Source of the DNA: Manis javanica
Lineage: Eukaryota > Chordata > Mammalia > Pholidota > Manidae
Length of the DNA: 64,000 nucleotides
Direction of reading: 5' to 3'
Assembly: GCF_040802235.1 (NCBI RefSeq)
Contig: NC_133172.1
Span: forward strand, 62,813,613-62,877,612
A model generated the notes under the pieces. The model saw only the letters and a list, made by a program, of their open reading frames with translations. It was not told the origin of the DNA and searched no databases. The position numbers and the translations under genes were made by a program. How positions within the stretch are numbered: position 1 is the stretch's first letter; every line of letters begins with the position of its first letter. Of the stretch, positions 1-11,489 are shown piece by piece.

Positions 1-506
<506 letters not shown>

Positions 507-545
507 TCACTGCGGGCCGCCCCCCGACGGAGCCGCCCGGGCCAT
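507..545 (-). other. Short upstream ORF (12 codons) in the ZCCHC14 leader
   Basis: The minus-strand ATG at 545 has G at -3 and G at +4. It encodes MARAAPSGGGPQ and then TGA at 509-507. It is in the same frame as the main ZCCHC14 start but closed by that stop, so it cannot extend the protein. It would reduce or gate translation if included in the transcript. Confidence 0.35.
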
Positions 546-783
546 GCCGCCGCAGCCGCGCCTGGGCCGGCCGGCCGTTGCCGGGTGGAGGCCGCGGACA
601 GGCGCGTCGCACGGGCTGGCGGGCGGCGGAGCGCGCAGGGACACACAGCGGCGAAGCGGCTGTGGCGGAGGGATCTGCGCCGGCACTCGCGCGGCCTCGC
701 GCTCCCCACTCGCCGCGCCGCGGACGGATCCGGGCAGAGCGCGCTGCGTTCGCTGCTGACGGGCGCCGGGACGAGGCGCAAGT

Positions 784-791
784 GGGCGGGG
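784..791 (+). promoter_or_regulatory. GC box (Sp1-type)
   Basis: A GGGCGGGG motif lies about 50 bp to the ZCCHC14 side of the CCAAT box. The spacing fits a CpG-island promoter. Many other GC-rich octamers surround it, so binding is inferred. Confidence 0.45.
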
Positions 792-837
792 TGGCTGCCT
801 CTCGCGACAGCCCGGCCGGCAGGGTCCGCCCCCTCCG

Positions 838-847
838 CTGATTGGCT
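838..847 (-). promoter_or_regulatory. NF-Y (CCAAT) box
   Basis: The minus strand reads AGCCAATCAG, a full NF-Y consensus. It is oriented toward ZCCHC14 and about 680 bp upstream of its ATG. It is the best single landmark for placing the promoter. NF-Y boxes also occur at bidirectional promoters, so it could serve a divergent transcript too. Confidence 0.6.
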
Positions 848-2280
848 CGGCCTTCGCCTTCTCGGCCCGTGATTGTTCCGAGCCCCCATCCGATTCGCCC
901 CCGCCTCGGTCACGCCTCTCAGAAGCTGTCGATCACGCTGGAGCCGCCCTGCCCCGCCCCACGGCGGCTGGCAAGCCAGCGCGGTGGAAAACCCGGGGCG
1001 GATTTCTGGCTGCTTTTGTTCCCACAGCTTTGCGTGGAGCATTGTCTGAGGCGACAGTCGGGCGTCCGGCCTTCCTGTTTTATTCTTGGACGTAAGAACA
1101 GGGGGCAACGCGTCTTCCAAAAGCTGCTGAGGGGACTCGGGAGCCCCAAACCGACCCCCGGCCTGGCCTCGGCAAGCTGTGTGACCTTGGCCCAGTGGCT
1201 CGGCCTCTCTGGGCCCTGGCACTCCCGGAGGGGAGGGGGCCGTGAGCGCGCAGAGGGCCGCGCCCGCGTCTCTTAGGCGGCCGGCTCGCCTCGCGCCGTG
1301 AGGAGCCTCGAGCGTCTCTTCAGCAAAGGCTTGCGCGCCCGCGGGGCTCGGAGCGGGCGGGCCGAGCCGGGAGAGCTGCCCCCGCCGCCCCGAACCCCCC
1401 CGCCTGCGGGCCGAGTCGCACGTGCACAGGCGCGACGCCGAGGCCGGGGCCCCTCAGCCCGCCGCCCGGGGACCTGGTCCGGCGCTGGGCGGCGGGTGGA
1501 GCCCACGCCGGCCTGAGCAGCACACCATAGAGTCCCTGAAACCACGAGTGGACCTCGTCGGGGCCTGGGCCAAAGGCCGACACGCTCCCCAACGACGGCC
1601 TCCCGCCCCGGGACGTCAGAGCTGAGCAGACGCCGCAGAGCAGAGCCGGGGGTGGGGAGAGAGGAGGGCGGCGGCCCAGCCCCGACGCCCCTGGGCTCCC
1701 GCGCGAGCTGGGCCCGCGGAGCCGGGAGCCGGCATCCAGGCAGAGGCAGGGCAGCTCCCCGCGGCGTGAGATCCCGGGGGGCCCAGGGGGGACACGCCGA
1801 TTTCCGGGAGTGATTGGATTAAGCCTTGTTCTCGGACCTCGCGTTTTCCAGTGATTCCGAGAAGCAGCCACATTCCAAAATCCGCAATAGGAGGAAGTGA
1901 AAGAACGTGAAAACCTGGACGGCCCAACACCTTGGCCTTCGAGTGCTAAGGTCGCCGCAGCGGAAAAGATCTTGGGGCCTGATCTGGCGGGGGGCTCTTG
2001 GAGTCCGGCCCCGCCTCGCTGTGAAACCCACCAGCCCCCGTGCCAGGGCGCCTGGATCCCAGGCCGCGCTCGGACCGGCCGTGTGACTGACCGCCCACCC
2101 AGCCCCGCTGGGCCTCAGGTTCCTCCTCCGTGGCGGAGCCACGGTCCCCGCCTCCCAGCTGGCAGTGGAGGTCAGACGTGCCAACAGGAGCCCTCAGTCG
2201 CTGGGGCAGGTAACCGGATCGAGGTCCCGCAGCTCCGGCCCACCTTCTTGCCACCTGTCGCTATGCTGTTTGCTATTTAA

Positions 2281-2625
2281 TGTCTGCTTTGGGCTGAATA
2301 GTGACCCCAGGTCATGTCCACTCAGAACCTCAGAATGTGACCTTACTTGGAAAGAGGGTCTTGCAGCTGTAATTCAGGTAAGAATCAAGATGAGAACGTG
2401 GATGAAGGTGGGTCTCAGTGAGAGTGTCCTTATGACAGAAAAGAACGGAGACTCGGGGAAAAGGCCTTTGGAAGACAGATTCGGAGCCAGAGAACCCTGA
2501 GAGCCGCCAGGAGCCGGAGGAGGGAGTGAGCATGGCCCTGTGGCACCTTGACTTTGGACTTCTGGCCTCCAGGAAGACAGTTCTGTCTTGGTAAGCCCCA
2601 CCGTTTGTGGTCATTTGTTATGGCC
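2281..2625 (+). mobile_element. MaLR LTR (MLT1/MST type), solo
   Basis: The order of landmarks matches a MaLR LTR read left to right: a GGGCTGAATAGTGACCCC-like start, a GTGACCTTACTTGGAAA segment, a GTGTCCTTATGA segment, CTTCTGGCCTCCAG, and a TTTGTGGTCATTTGTTATGGC end. A consensus-like splice donor (CAG then GTAAGA, GT at 2378-2379) occurs inside it on the plus strand. Confidence 0.7.
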
Positions 2626-2639
2626 ACCACGAGGCACTC

Positions 2640-4025
2640 CTGCGGTGTCATTCCCCCTCAACTCCAGTCTTGCTCAGTTTAATTCAACTCAACAGATGCT
2701 AAATCCCCACCCTGCAGGACCAGACCCTGCTAAGGGTCTGAAGGTCTCTAAGGAGAGTGAGACCCAGCCCCTCGACTTGAAGGACGGACGGCCTGGACTC
2801 CCTGTTCTGAAGTAGGTGGGTCACCTGTCCGTGGGAGCCAGTCTCTTTTGCACCCTGTTCCCCAGGAAGCAGCCAGGAGCCCCCTTGGAGAAGGTGGACA
2901 GTGATGTCCCCCTGGACATTGTCTCTCCTGCCCAAGCCATGAGCCATGGCTTTCTCGGGCCGGCTGGTTCCTGCTCTGCCTCCCACCGAGGGCTTCCCTT
3001 GGACGGCCTCCGACTCGGGCTGTTTGAACCTTCTCACTTTCCCTTTTTCTGCAAAAGGTGACCCCTGGCTTCATGCGGGACTTGAGCATTTCTCCACCTC
3101 TGCTTTGACGTGGGCTGCTCCGTCTCCTACACAGAGGAAGGGCTGGGGGTCCGTGGGAGGAGGCTGGGGAGGGGGGCACAGGTGAGGCCGTGTGGTGGGG
3201 CATTCCTCCCCGTGACTGAAGTGAGGCTACAGACAGAAGGAGGAGGGGCCGTGTGTTCAGACAGGCACAGAGTGGGACAGCAGGTTCACTCGCTCCTGCA
3301 GGCCGCACCTGCCACATGCCTACCTCGGGGCTAGGGGCTGACGGTGCAGTGGGCCCTGCCCTTGAGGAGCTCACAGTCTAGGCTGGGACAGTATGTCTGT
3401 CTACATTTTCAACAGGCCTGGAATTGAGCATAAATTAATACTATTTTTGAGAAAGAGATTTGTAGTACACCCCAAATTCCTCAAACACATGATTTTGCAG
3501 TGAAGATATGATGTGCCTGAGATTACTTTTGTGTGAATTAGTGATACTGATGAAATCACAGCACTGCACCGTGACCAGGCTGAGGCGGGAGATGGGCCAC
3601 CTGGACTCCAAGCCCAGCGCGCTGCCCCCACGCTATCGCCTTGCTTCTCCTTTCTGATTCAGGCTCCTCCCAAGAGGAGAAGCCTGGAGGCCAGGCTGTT
3701 GTCAGGAGAATGGAAACAGAGAATTAGGATGGAGACTCCCATGAAGACAAAGCCCCTTAAGAAGTCAGGGCTGCAGGTGCACACTGGGTCTACGGGGCTC
3801 CACCGCCATTGTCCCCGGGGCTGTTTGGCCAGGGTGTGGGTAGTCTCCAGCTCGATGTGCATCTTGAGCTTCATTTCTCCTTTGTCCTAGACCCTGCTTT
3901 CCTATGAACTAAGAAAGCAGAGGGACCCCAAACCCCAATGTGCAGTCCTTAAGAAGTGGGTCCCTGATCTTACAGAGATCCTTTCTCGGTGCCTAGAGAT
4001 CAGTACAACCCCTCGTTAGTTGGTC
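2640..4025. other. Intergenic stretch, one L2 scrap, no gene seen
   Basis: No coding exon is recognisable. About 3285-3385 resembles antisense L2 (CTGCCCTTGAGGAGCTCACA followed by GTCTAG). The rest is apparently unique sequence with short chance ORFs only. Confidence 0.5.
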
Positions 4026-4029
4026 CTGA

Positions 4030-4720
4030 TACTGCTGTCATTGTTCCCGTTCTACAGATGCATAAGGGTCAGTCATGGATCCCAGGGCCATGCAGTTCTA
4101 ATGTGTTGGAACTAGAATCTGACCTAAGTCAATTGCCCAGATTCTGTCCCTCCGGGAGGAAAGCACAAAGGTGACATGTTGTTTATTCTCTATGTCTTCA
4201 AACAAGAGACTCCAGTAGTGTCTGTCACATGCCAGTTTTTTCTAGCCATGACTGCTGACAAAGTCCAGCTAGAGTCATAAATGGGAAGTTGTCCCAAATG
4301 ACACGCAGCCCTGTTTGTGCATAGCCACCCATTTTCCTTCAGGGCAGACCTGCTGTCCAGGGTGTCTTTGGCCTTGGGCTAGATGCACGGTTTTCCCAGT
4401 GGGCTATGATTCAAGGTGCAGACCCCCGACGCCTGACTCCAGTTACCAAGTGAAACTCCTTCTATGTGGGGCCTTGGACCCTGCATTTTGTTAGCATCTC
4501 AATGGCCCTGGCACACATCCAAGTCTGAAAGCTCCTCTGGGGTGTAGAGGTCTTGCTCCAGCTTCTAGTGTGCTTCCCTGGATCGAACAGCAGTCGCCAC
4601 AAAAATAATCAGAATTAAGTCTATATTATAGACCTCCCAATAGACAAGGATCCTCCCTATTTTACAGACAGGGAAATTGAGGCTTTCGGAGGTCACACAG
4701 CCAATGGCTCGTGGATTCCC
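4030..4720. mobile_element. Cluster of decayed MIR (antisense) and MER5-like fragments
   Basis: About 4030-4170 and 4640-4720 carry the antisense MIR landmark (TTTTACAGACAGGGAAATTG near 4660, then GAGGTCACACAGCC). About 4385-4560 resembles a MER5-type hAT non-autonomous element in its TGCATTTT and CTCCTCTGGGGT spacing, which is weaker. No gene is seen. Confidence 0.45.
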
Positions 4721-4834
4721 ATCATTAAGTTGTACAGCCTTATATCTGTTGTATATTATTTGTTTTTCACATTTCTACATTTCTCACATCACAATAATGA
4801 TATCCTCTGAAAGCCAACAGTTAATTCACTGATG

Positions 4835-5420
4835 CTCTCAGTTTTGTGTGTTTTGTTTACCTTTTTATTATGGAAAATTTCAAATTTACCTAAAAGTCAA
4901 GAGAATAATGCAGTCCCCATGTCCCTGTTGCCCAGCTTCAACAGAGATGACATTCTGCTGTGTTTCATCTATTTCTCCCACTCCACCCTGACATACATAC
5001 ATTTTCTGGAGTATATAGTAATACTATTTTTTTATTATTAATAATAATTTATCCACAAATTTTAAATATATGACATACAAATATTTTATATATAAACTTT
5101 ATAATATATACTTGACTGTATTGTTCTGTTTGATTATTGAGTTAGTACATGCCCCTTGTAAGGAGACTATATCTCACTGATAAAATGTAAATTATGTAAA
5201 TGTGAATCATGTAAAATTCACAAATATTCTCACTCTTCAACCATAACCATTAATATTTTAAAATGCATCCTCCTAGACACTTTTATATTCATATGTATTT
5301 GTGCACACCTATTTTTACAAAAATGGTATTCCCCACAAAAATAACACTGTACTCCACATTGTGTGACCTGTTTTTTTCCCCTTAACATACCCCAGGTGTC
5401 TAGCCATATTATGGGCCCTC
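4835..5420 (-). mobile_element. Old L1 fragment (L1M type), antisense
   Basis: The block contains TTTATTATGGAAAATTTCAA followed by a CCATGTCCCTGTTGCCCAGC segment. Both are typical of the antisense strand of old mammalian L1 3' regions. An AT-rich centre includes ATT runs near 5030-5050. It is heavily diverged with no open reading frame. Confidence 0.7.
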
Positions 5421-6140
5421 TGCTAAATCATGGTTTTCTCAAGAGCACCCAGAATCTTGTTTGGCAGTACCACAATCTCAACTGATCCCCTATTGTTGGA
5501 TATATGCTCTGCTGATTTTCAAAGGGCAGCTCTGCTTACCCTGGACTTTGCTCCAGGCTGAAACCCGATCTCCCTCTCTAGATCGAGAGGGTTTCCAAGA
5601 AGTATGAGGCGAGGATAAAGATGGAGAAACTGGATTGCTTCCCAGTGCCGTCCCAATCAAGTCTTCAGTGCTTGGTTCAAAGTCTCTAGCATAAGGCACA
5701 CCCAGACTTGAGTGTGGGTGAAAAATACATCCCAAAGGCAGATAGCATATTGTTTAGGTGACAAGGTATAACTCTAAAATATGGAAGGTTTCTTTCTAAA
5801 CAAACATACCACAGCTCACCCAAGCCAGTATCTCTTCCTCTTGAGAGTGGTCACCCTAGAAGGTGATACTCTTTCTGTGCAATAAGACAGTGACTGCTTG
5901 AAAACACATCCATGAACTCTTTTAAAATTGTCTCCAGAGTCCAGTGTAAACAATTTTTGGATATGCTATAGGTTGGAGAGTCTTCACGGCTCAAGGTGGA
6001 CTGATATCTGGAAATAGCCTGTGCTCACCAAATAAACTGCAAACAGCAGAATCTACAATGTCTGGTTTGAGCAGAAACAGATTTATTAAATTATAACAGG
6101 GAGCTCAGAGTCTGGCAGGGTCAGAGAACCAGTATGGATA
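5421..6140. other. Intergenic stretch, nothing assigned
   Basis: AT-balanced sequence between two antisense L1 fragments. Parts may be unrecognised L1. I see no gene, RNA or tandem repeat. Confidence 0.5.
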
Positions 6141-6144
6141 CCAC

Positions 6145-6600
6145 TTTTGTATCTGTTTAAAAATGAACTGCCTATTCATGTTTTTTGCCCATTTTTCTAT
6201 CAGATTTTGGGTCTTTGTTTCTGCCAGTTTTCAAGTTTATTTTTAATATATTAGAGATAGTAGTCCTTTGTCTGCGATTTATGTTAGAAATCTCTCCCAG
6301 TTTGTCACTTGCCTTTGACTTCACTTATGGTGTTTTTGCCTTGAGAAAGTTTTTTTTTCTTTAATTTCTATGTAGTTCAATTTATTGATCTCGTCTATGA
6401 TTGCATCTGGATTTTGAGTTGTGGTTAGAAAACTTTCCCCTACACCCAGGCTTTAAAGAAATTAACCCATGTTTTCTTCTATTACATAGATAGTTTCATA
6501 TTTTTTACATTCCTGCTCCATCTGGAGTTTATTCTTATGTATAGTATGAGGTATTTGCTTTTGAAACCCAGTTTTATTAAATGTATTAATTAATCTAGGG
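6145..6600 (-). mobile_element. L1 fragment, antisense ORF2 region
   Basis: On the plus strand the run TTTTTTGCCCATTTTTCTAT, TTGGGTCTTTG, GTCCTTTGTC, GTTTGTCACTTGCCTTTGAC and TCTATGATTGCATCTGG is the antisense of an L1 ORF2 segment. The coding frame is destroyed by stops and small gaps. Confidence 0.7.
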
Positions 6601-6730
6601 TTTGCAAATTAAAATGCTTTAAAGAGCCAGACAGAACATAAATGAGACATGGTACATGGTGTTGTAAAATAGGGAGTGGTGATGTCTTTGGCCAACCAGA
6701 GATTAAATTTAAAAACATCCACATAGTGGG

Positions 6731-7170
6731 TGTATTAGTTTCCTAGGGCTGTCATAAATTATTACAAACCTGGTGGCTTAAAACAGAAGTTTACTCTCAC
6801 AGCTCTGGAAGCCAGAAGTTTGCAATCAAGGTGTGAGCAGGGTCAGTTCTTTATGAGGGGTCTGATGAAGACTGTACTGTGCGTGTCTCCCAGCTCCTGG
6901 AGGCTGCCGGTGGGCTTTGGTGTCCGTTAGCTCATAGCCTCATCACTCCAACCTCTGCCTCGATCTTCATGTGGCCTGCTCCTCTCTGCATCTGTGTGCC
7001 AACTGCCCTCTTCCATACGGGTACCTGTCATTGGATTTAGGGGCCACCCTATCCTGTGTGGCCTCATTTAAAATGATTAAATCTGCCAAGACCCTATTTA
7101 CAAATAAGGTCCCATTCATAGGTTCCAGGTAGATGTGAATTTTGAAGGGACCCTATTCAACCCAATGCAG
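6731..7170 (-). mobile_element. MaLR LTR (MLT1/MST type), antisense, near complete
   Basis: It opens with TGTATTAGTTTCCTAGGGCT and ends near CCCTATTCAACCCA. Between these lie CTCACAGCTCTGGAAGCCAG and AAGACCCTATTTACAAATAA. Read on the minus strand this is a complete LTR with TG and CA-like ends. No internal proviral genes flank it. Confidence 0.8.
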
Positions 7171-7649
7171 TGAGGGAACAGAAGGCTTGTCTGGAGCACT
7201 GGAGTCTGCATGGTGGGAGCTCAGGGACCCCTCCCCCCAAGATATGTTGCGGTTGGGACCACCTGCCTGGTGATGAAGAATCTGCTGTGTTGGGAAACTC
7301 ATTACACTTCACTCTGAGAATCGGTTTTGGAAAGCGTTGACAGCTTGTCACTTCAAAATGTCCTGACGGAAGAAGAAACCCAGTAGCCAACTCTCCTCAG
7401 TCTGAGCTGAAAGATGGCCCATCCCACAGCCCTACAGAAAACAGGCCTGCTCAGTATGAATATCTGGGTCTCCTTGGAGGACCAGATGCCATTGAATTCC
7501 AACAAATTCTTCTGTGCCAAAAGAGGGCCCATTTTGTGGTGCCATTCCTGTCCAGAGAGCCAGAGGAGAGGCCTTAGCATCTAATCTACCTGTAAGACCT
7601 TCCAGGGTAAGCAGAATTCTCAGGATGGCCCCACAGGCTCCCCAGCCCC

Positions 7650-8168
7650 ACGTGAGCCAACCACTGATCTAGGTGCTGTGTGAAGAGAGTTTGCAGTTGT
7701 GAAGTTCCAGCTCAGGTGACCTTAAGACAGAGATGACCTGGGTGAATCTGACCCAATCAGGTAAACAATTTTAAAGCAGAGAGTTTCCTGTGGCTGGTGG
7801 CAGAAGGCAACATCAGTGATAGTAGAAGGGTCAGAGGATATTTCATGATGTTGTTGCTTTGAAGACAGGGCCCTGAGGGAAGGAATGTGGGTAGCTTCCA
7901 GGCATAAAGTGGCAGTCTACAGCCAGCAAGGACCTACAGCCTCAAGCAGGTGGATTCTACCACAGCCTGATTGCACTGGGAAGTAGATTCTCCTGCAGAT
8001 AAGAACCCAGACACCAACACCTTAATGTCTGCCTGTGAGTTCCTGAGTGGAGAACCCAGTCAAGCCTGTTCAGGTTTCTGGCCTGTGGAACTATCAGATA
8101 ACAAATGGATGTTGTTTTAAGCCACTAAGTTTGTGCTAACTTGCAATGCAGCAAAAATGAACACACCT
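7650..8168 (+). mobile_element. MaLR LTR (MLT1 type), solo
   Basis: Landmarks are CTTTGAAGACAGGGCCCTGA, AAGGAATGTGGGTAGC, TTTCTGGCCTGTGGAACTAT and the diagnostic tail GATGTTGTTTTAAGCCACTA then AGTTTGTG. It is substantially diverged and has no internal gene remnants. Confidence 0.75.
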
Positions 8169-9317
8169 CTGCTCTTAGTGATAGTCTTGGAGTGGGGGCA
8201 CTAAATACGACCAGGGTAACAGTGAGTTTTGGGGTAGGCAGTTCCCGTCCTTTCTCCCACCTCACCTTCGTGTATTCAGCTGGTCCATCCCCGAGAACTT
8301 CTGGTGCTGCTCAAGATACACAGATATCAAAATGAACCGTGGCTTCAGAGGTTAATGAAAATCAGACACATGTGTCCTCTTAGGGTTGAGCAGTTCCTCA
8401 AGACCAGGGAACCAGGTGGGTCCAACCACATTTTCTCCTGGTGTTTTATGCATTCCTAGAGGAGGAATCTTGGTAAAGTTCCTTAACACAATTTTCCTGT
8501 TGGAGTAACATCCCAGAAAATTGTGCCTCCCCAACCCATATACCGAAAAAGAAGTGAGTTGCCGGCTTCTTGTACATCATAGCTCTAGATACTCCTAGTG
8601 CTGGGCATGTTACCTTCCACCTCGTCGTCGGAGTCGAGCTGGTCAGTGTGAACCACTTGGTGTGTAGCAGTGCTAATAGATGTTGGGCTTTGTGACCCTC
8701 AGGTATAAGGCCTATGCACTCCACCCATCTCTGCAGTTAAGCTGCGTGGCTCAGGCAGATCTCCCCAGCACAGTTTCCTCATCCCATCACAGAGCTGAGG
8801 ACTGGAGAAGTGACATTCGAAGCTTTGGCTAAACACAAGTGTCCCCTGGGACGGTTAACTGCAGCCAGTTCTAGGCCAGGAGGGGAGCCGAGCCCCTGCC
8901 TGAACAGTTGACCCCTGGCCCCTGGAAGGTGAGCCCTGAACATTGAGGAGGCAGGTGGATGGCAGGTACCAGGTATTAGGAGGGAGGAAAGGCTGGTGCC
9001 AAGCAGGGCAGCTTAGGGGTTTAAGCCGTTCCGTCTCTGGCAGGCTCCGGGACCCGTGGGTCTGGGGAAACCCTCGTGTAGGAGGAGCGGCAAACAGCCC
9101 CTGCAGCAGAGCGCTTTGGAGGGCTTCCAGGGAGGGAGTATGAGGAAAGAGAAGGGGGGTGGGGAAGCCCCCACCAAGGCAAGACTGACCAAGGCCCTGG
9201 GGGCAGGGGTGAGGGCTGGGGGTCTGATCTTGGAGGAAGATGTCTTCATCCTCTAAAGGGAGCAGGCCTGGTCCTTCACCCTCTCCCCCGATGAAGACAG
9301 CAGGCTGACATGATCCT
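8169..9317. other. Intergenic stretch, nothing assigned
   Basis: This 1.1-kb stretch lies between two LTRs. It contains only short chance ORFs, and I recognise no repeat, gene or RNA. Confidence 0.5.
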
Positions 9318-9356
9318 CGTTAGGGATTGAATTGTGTCCCCAAAAAAGGTGTTCAA

Positions 9357-9440
9357 GAACGTACACTCAAGTTTATGCATTTTATTGTATGTACCTCAAC
9401 TTTTTTAAAAAGATACAATAAAAAGAAGAAACAAAGGACT
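9357..9440 (+). mobile_element. Very short L1 3'-tail insertion inside the LTR
   Basis: The block GTACACTCAAG through TTTATTGTATGTACCTCAAC and an A-rich end resembles an old L1 3' terminus and breaks LTR homology. Similar sequences flank it (CCAAAAAAGGTGTTCAA at about 9340 and CCAAAAAGATGTGTTGTA at 9441), consistent with a decayed target-site duplication. Confidence 0.4.
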
Positions 9441-9740
9441 CCAAAAAGATGTGTTGTAGTCCTGACCTCCAGTGCCTATGAACATGACCTTATTTGGAAA
9501 TAGGGCTAGTACAGATATTATGAGGTTGAAGCAAGATCTTTAGTGTGGGTCCTAATCCAGCAGGGCTCTTGTCATAAGGAGACCCACAGGAAGAGACCCT
9601 GTGAGGACAGAGGTAGAGGTTGGAGGGATGTAGCCAGGAGCCAAGGATGCCTGGAGCCTTCAGAAGAAGCATGGCCCTGCCCACACCTGGAATTTTGGAT
9701 TTCTGGCCTCCAGAGCTGTGAGGGAACCCATTTCTGTTTT

Positions 9741-9754
9741 AAGAAGCACCTGCC
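9741..9754 (+). repeat. Target-site duplication, left copy
   Basis: AAGAAGCACCTGCC lies immediately left of the L1 body. The identical 14 bases lie right of its A tail at 11374-11387. Confidence 0.92.
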
Positions 9755-11373
9755 ATTGCCAAAGCAATCCTGACAAGGAAGAATAAAGCAGGCAGAATTA
9801 GATTCCCTGATTTCAAGCTCTACTACAAAGCCACAGTAATCAAGACAATTTGGTACTGGCACAAGAACAGACCCATAGACCAGTGGAACAGAATAGAGAG
9901 TTCAGATATAAACTCAAGCATATATGGTTAATTAATATATGATAAGGAGCCATGGATATACAATGGGGAAATGACAGCCTCTTCAACAGCTGGTGTTGGC
10001 AAAACTAGACAGCTACATGCAAGACAGTGAAACTAGATCATTGTCTAAGCCTGTACATGAAAGTAAACTCAAAATGGATCAAAGACCTGAATGTAAATCA
10101 TGAAACCATAAAACTCATAGAAAAAAATATAGGCAAAAATCTCTTGGACATAAACATGAGCAACTTCTTCATGAACATATCTCCCCGGGCAAGAGAAACA
10201 AAAACAAAAATGAACAAATGGGACTATATCAAGCTGAAAAGCTTCTGTACAGCAAAGGATACTATCAGCACAACAAAAAGACATCCTACAGTGTGGGAGA
10301 GTATATTCATAAATGCCATATCTTATAAGGGGTTGACATCCAAATTAGATAAAAAGCTCACATACCTCAACAAACAAAGAGCAAATAATCCAATTAAAAA
10401 ATGGACAGGGAGCTAAACAGACACTTCTCCAGAGAAGAAATTCAGATGGCCAACAGGCACATGAAAAGATGCTCCACATCGCTAATCATCAGAGAAATGC
10501 AAATTAAAACCACAGTGAGATATCACCTCACACCAGTAAGGATGGCCAGCATCCAAAAGACAAACAACAAATGTTGGTGAGGATGTGGAGAAAGGGGAAC
10601 CCTCCTACACTGCTGGTGGGAATGTAAATTAGTTCAACCATTGTGGAAAGCAGTATGGAGGTTCCTCAAAAAACTCAAAATAGAAATACCATTTGACCCA
10701 GGAATTCCACTTGTAGGAATTTACCCTAAGAATGCAGCAGCCCAGTTTCAAAAAGACAGATGCACCCATATGTTTATTGCAGCACTATTTACAATAGCCA
10801 AGAAATGGAAGCAACCTAAGTGTCCATCAGTAGATGAATGGATAAAGATGTGGTACATATACACAATGGAATATTATTCAGCCTTAAGAAGAAAACAAAT
10901 CCTACCGGTTGCAACAACATGGATGGAGCTAGAGGGTATTATGCTCAGTGTAATAAGCCAGGCGGAGAAAGACAAGTATCAGATGATTTCACTCATCTGT
11001 GGAGTATAAGAACAAAGCAAAAACTGAAGGAACAAAACGGCAGCAGACTCACAGAACCCAAGAATGGACTAACGGTTACCAAAGGGAAAGGGACTGGGGA
11101 GGATGGGTGGGAAGGGAGGGATAAGGGGGAAAATGGGGCATTACAATTAGCACACATAATGTAGCAGGGGGACATGGGAAAGGCAGTACATACAGAGAAG
11201 ACAAGTAATGATTCTGTAGCATCTTACTATGCTGATGGACAGTGACTATAATGGGGTATGGGGGGGCGGACTTAATAATGGGAGGAGTCTAGTAACCATA
11301 ATGTTTGTTGTTCAAGTAATTGTACATTAATGATATCAAAATTAAAAAACTAAAAAAAAAAAAAAAAAAAAAA
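9755..11373 (+). mobile_element. L1 retrotransposon, 5'-truncated, 1.6 kb
   Basis: The element carries the C-terminal third of L1 ORF2 (reverse-transcriptase protein), a 3' UTR and a 24-A tail at 11352-11375. The coding part is broken. The stretch 10027-10416 ends at a premature TAA, and the C-terminal piece 10641-11009 lies in another frame, so there is at least one frameshift. It ends with the 3' tail TTCAAGTAATTGTACATTAA then TGATATC, which I associate with pangolin L1. Perfect 14-bp duplications flank it. The pre-insertion site reads TTTT then AAGAAG, a good L1 endonuclease target. It is incapable of transposition. Confidence 0.92.
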
Positions 11374-11387
11374 AAGAAGCACCTGCC
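11374..11387 (+). repeat. Target-site duplication, right copy
   Basis: AAGAAGCACCTGCC follows the L1 poly(A) tract and is identical to 9741-9754. The first two A bases merge with the tail. The LTR then resumes with CATTTGTGGTATTGTGTTCC. Confidence 0.92.
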
Positions 11388-11425
11388 CATTTGTGGTATT
11401 GTGTTCCAGCAGCCCCAGGACATTG
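11388..11425 (+). mobile_element. MaLR LTR, right end after the L1
   Basis: ATTTGTGGTATTGTGTTCCA and AGCAGCCCCAGGA complete the 3' end of the LTR interrupted at 9754. Joining 9754 to 11388 restores a continuous LTR terminus. Confidence 0.75.
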
Positions 11426-11489
11426 ATCTGGTCTCCAAGGCAAGACTGGGGACAGCCACTCAGTGAATGTGTGATACTGCCATTGAACT

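Larger units (their letters stand above)
9318..9754 (+). mobile_element. MaLR LTR, left part (interrupted by L1)
   Basis: The block runs from GGGATTGAATTGTGTCCCC through GACCTTATTTGGAAATAGGG and TTCTGGCCTCCAGAGCTGTG to TTTCTGTTTT, where a younger L1 enters. The LTR resumes at 11374. A short L1-like tail (about 9357-9440) also sits inside this part. Confidence 0.75.

Noticed and set aside
1320-1871. 183-codon minus-strand ORF in the second CpG block
   Set aside because: Composition is dictated by GC, opposing frames are equally open, and no known domain is visible.
10641-11009. 122-codon ORF resembling a reverse-transcriptase tail
   Set aside because: It is the broken C-terminus of L1 ORF2 in a 5'-truncated element, not an independent gene.
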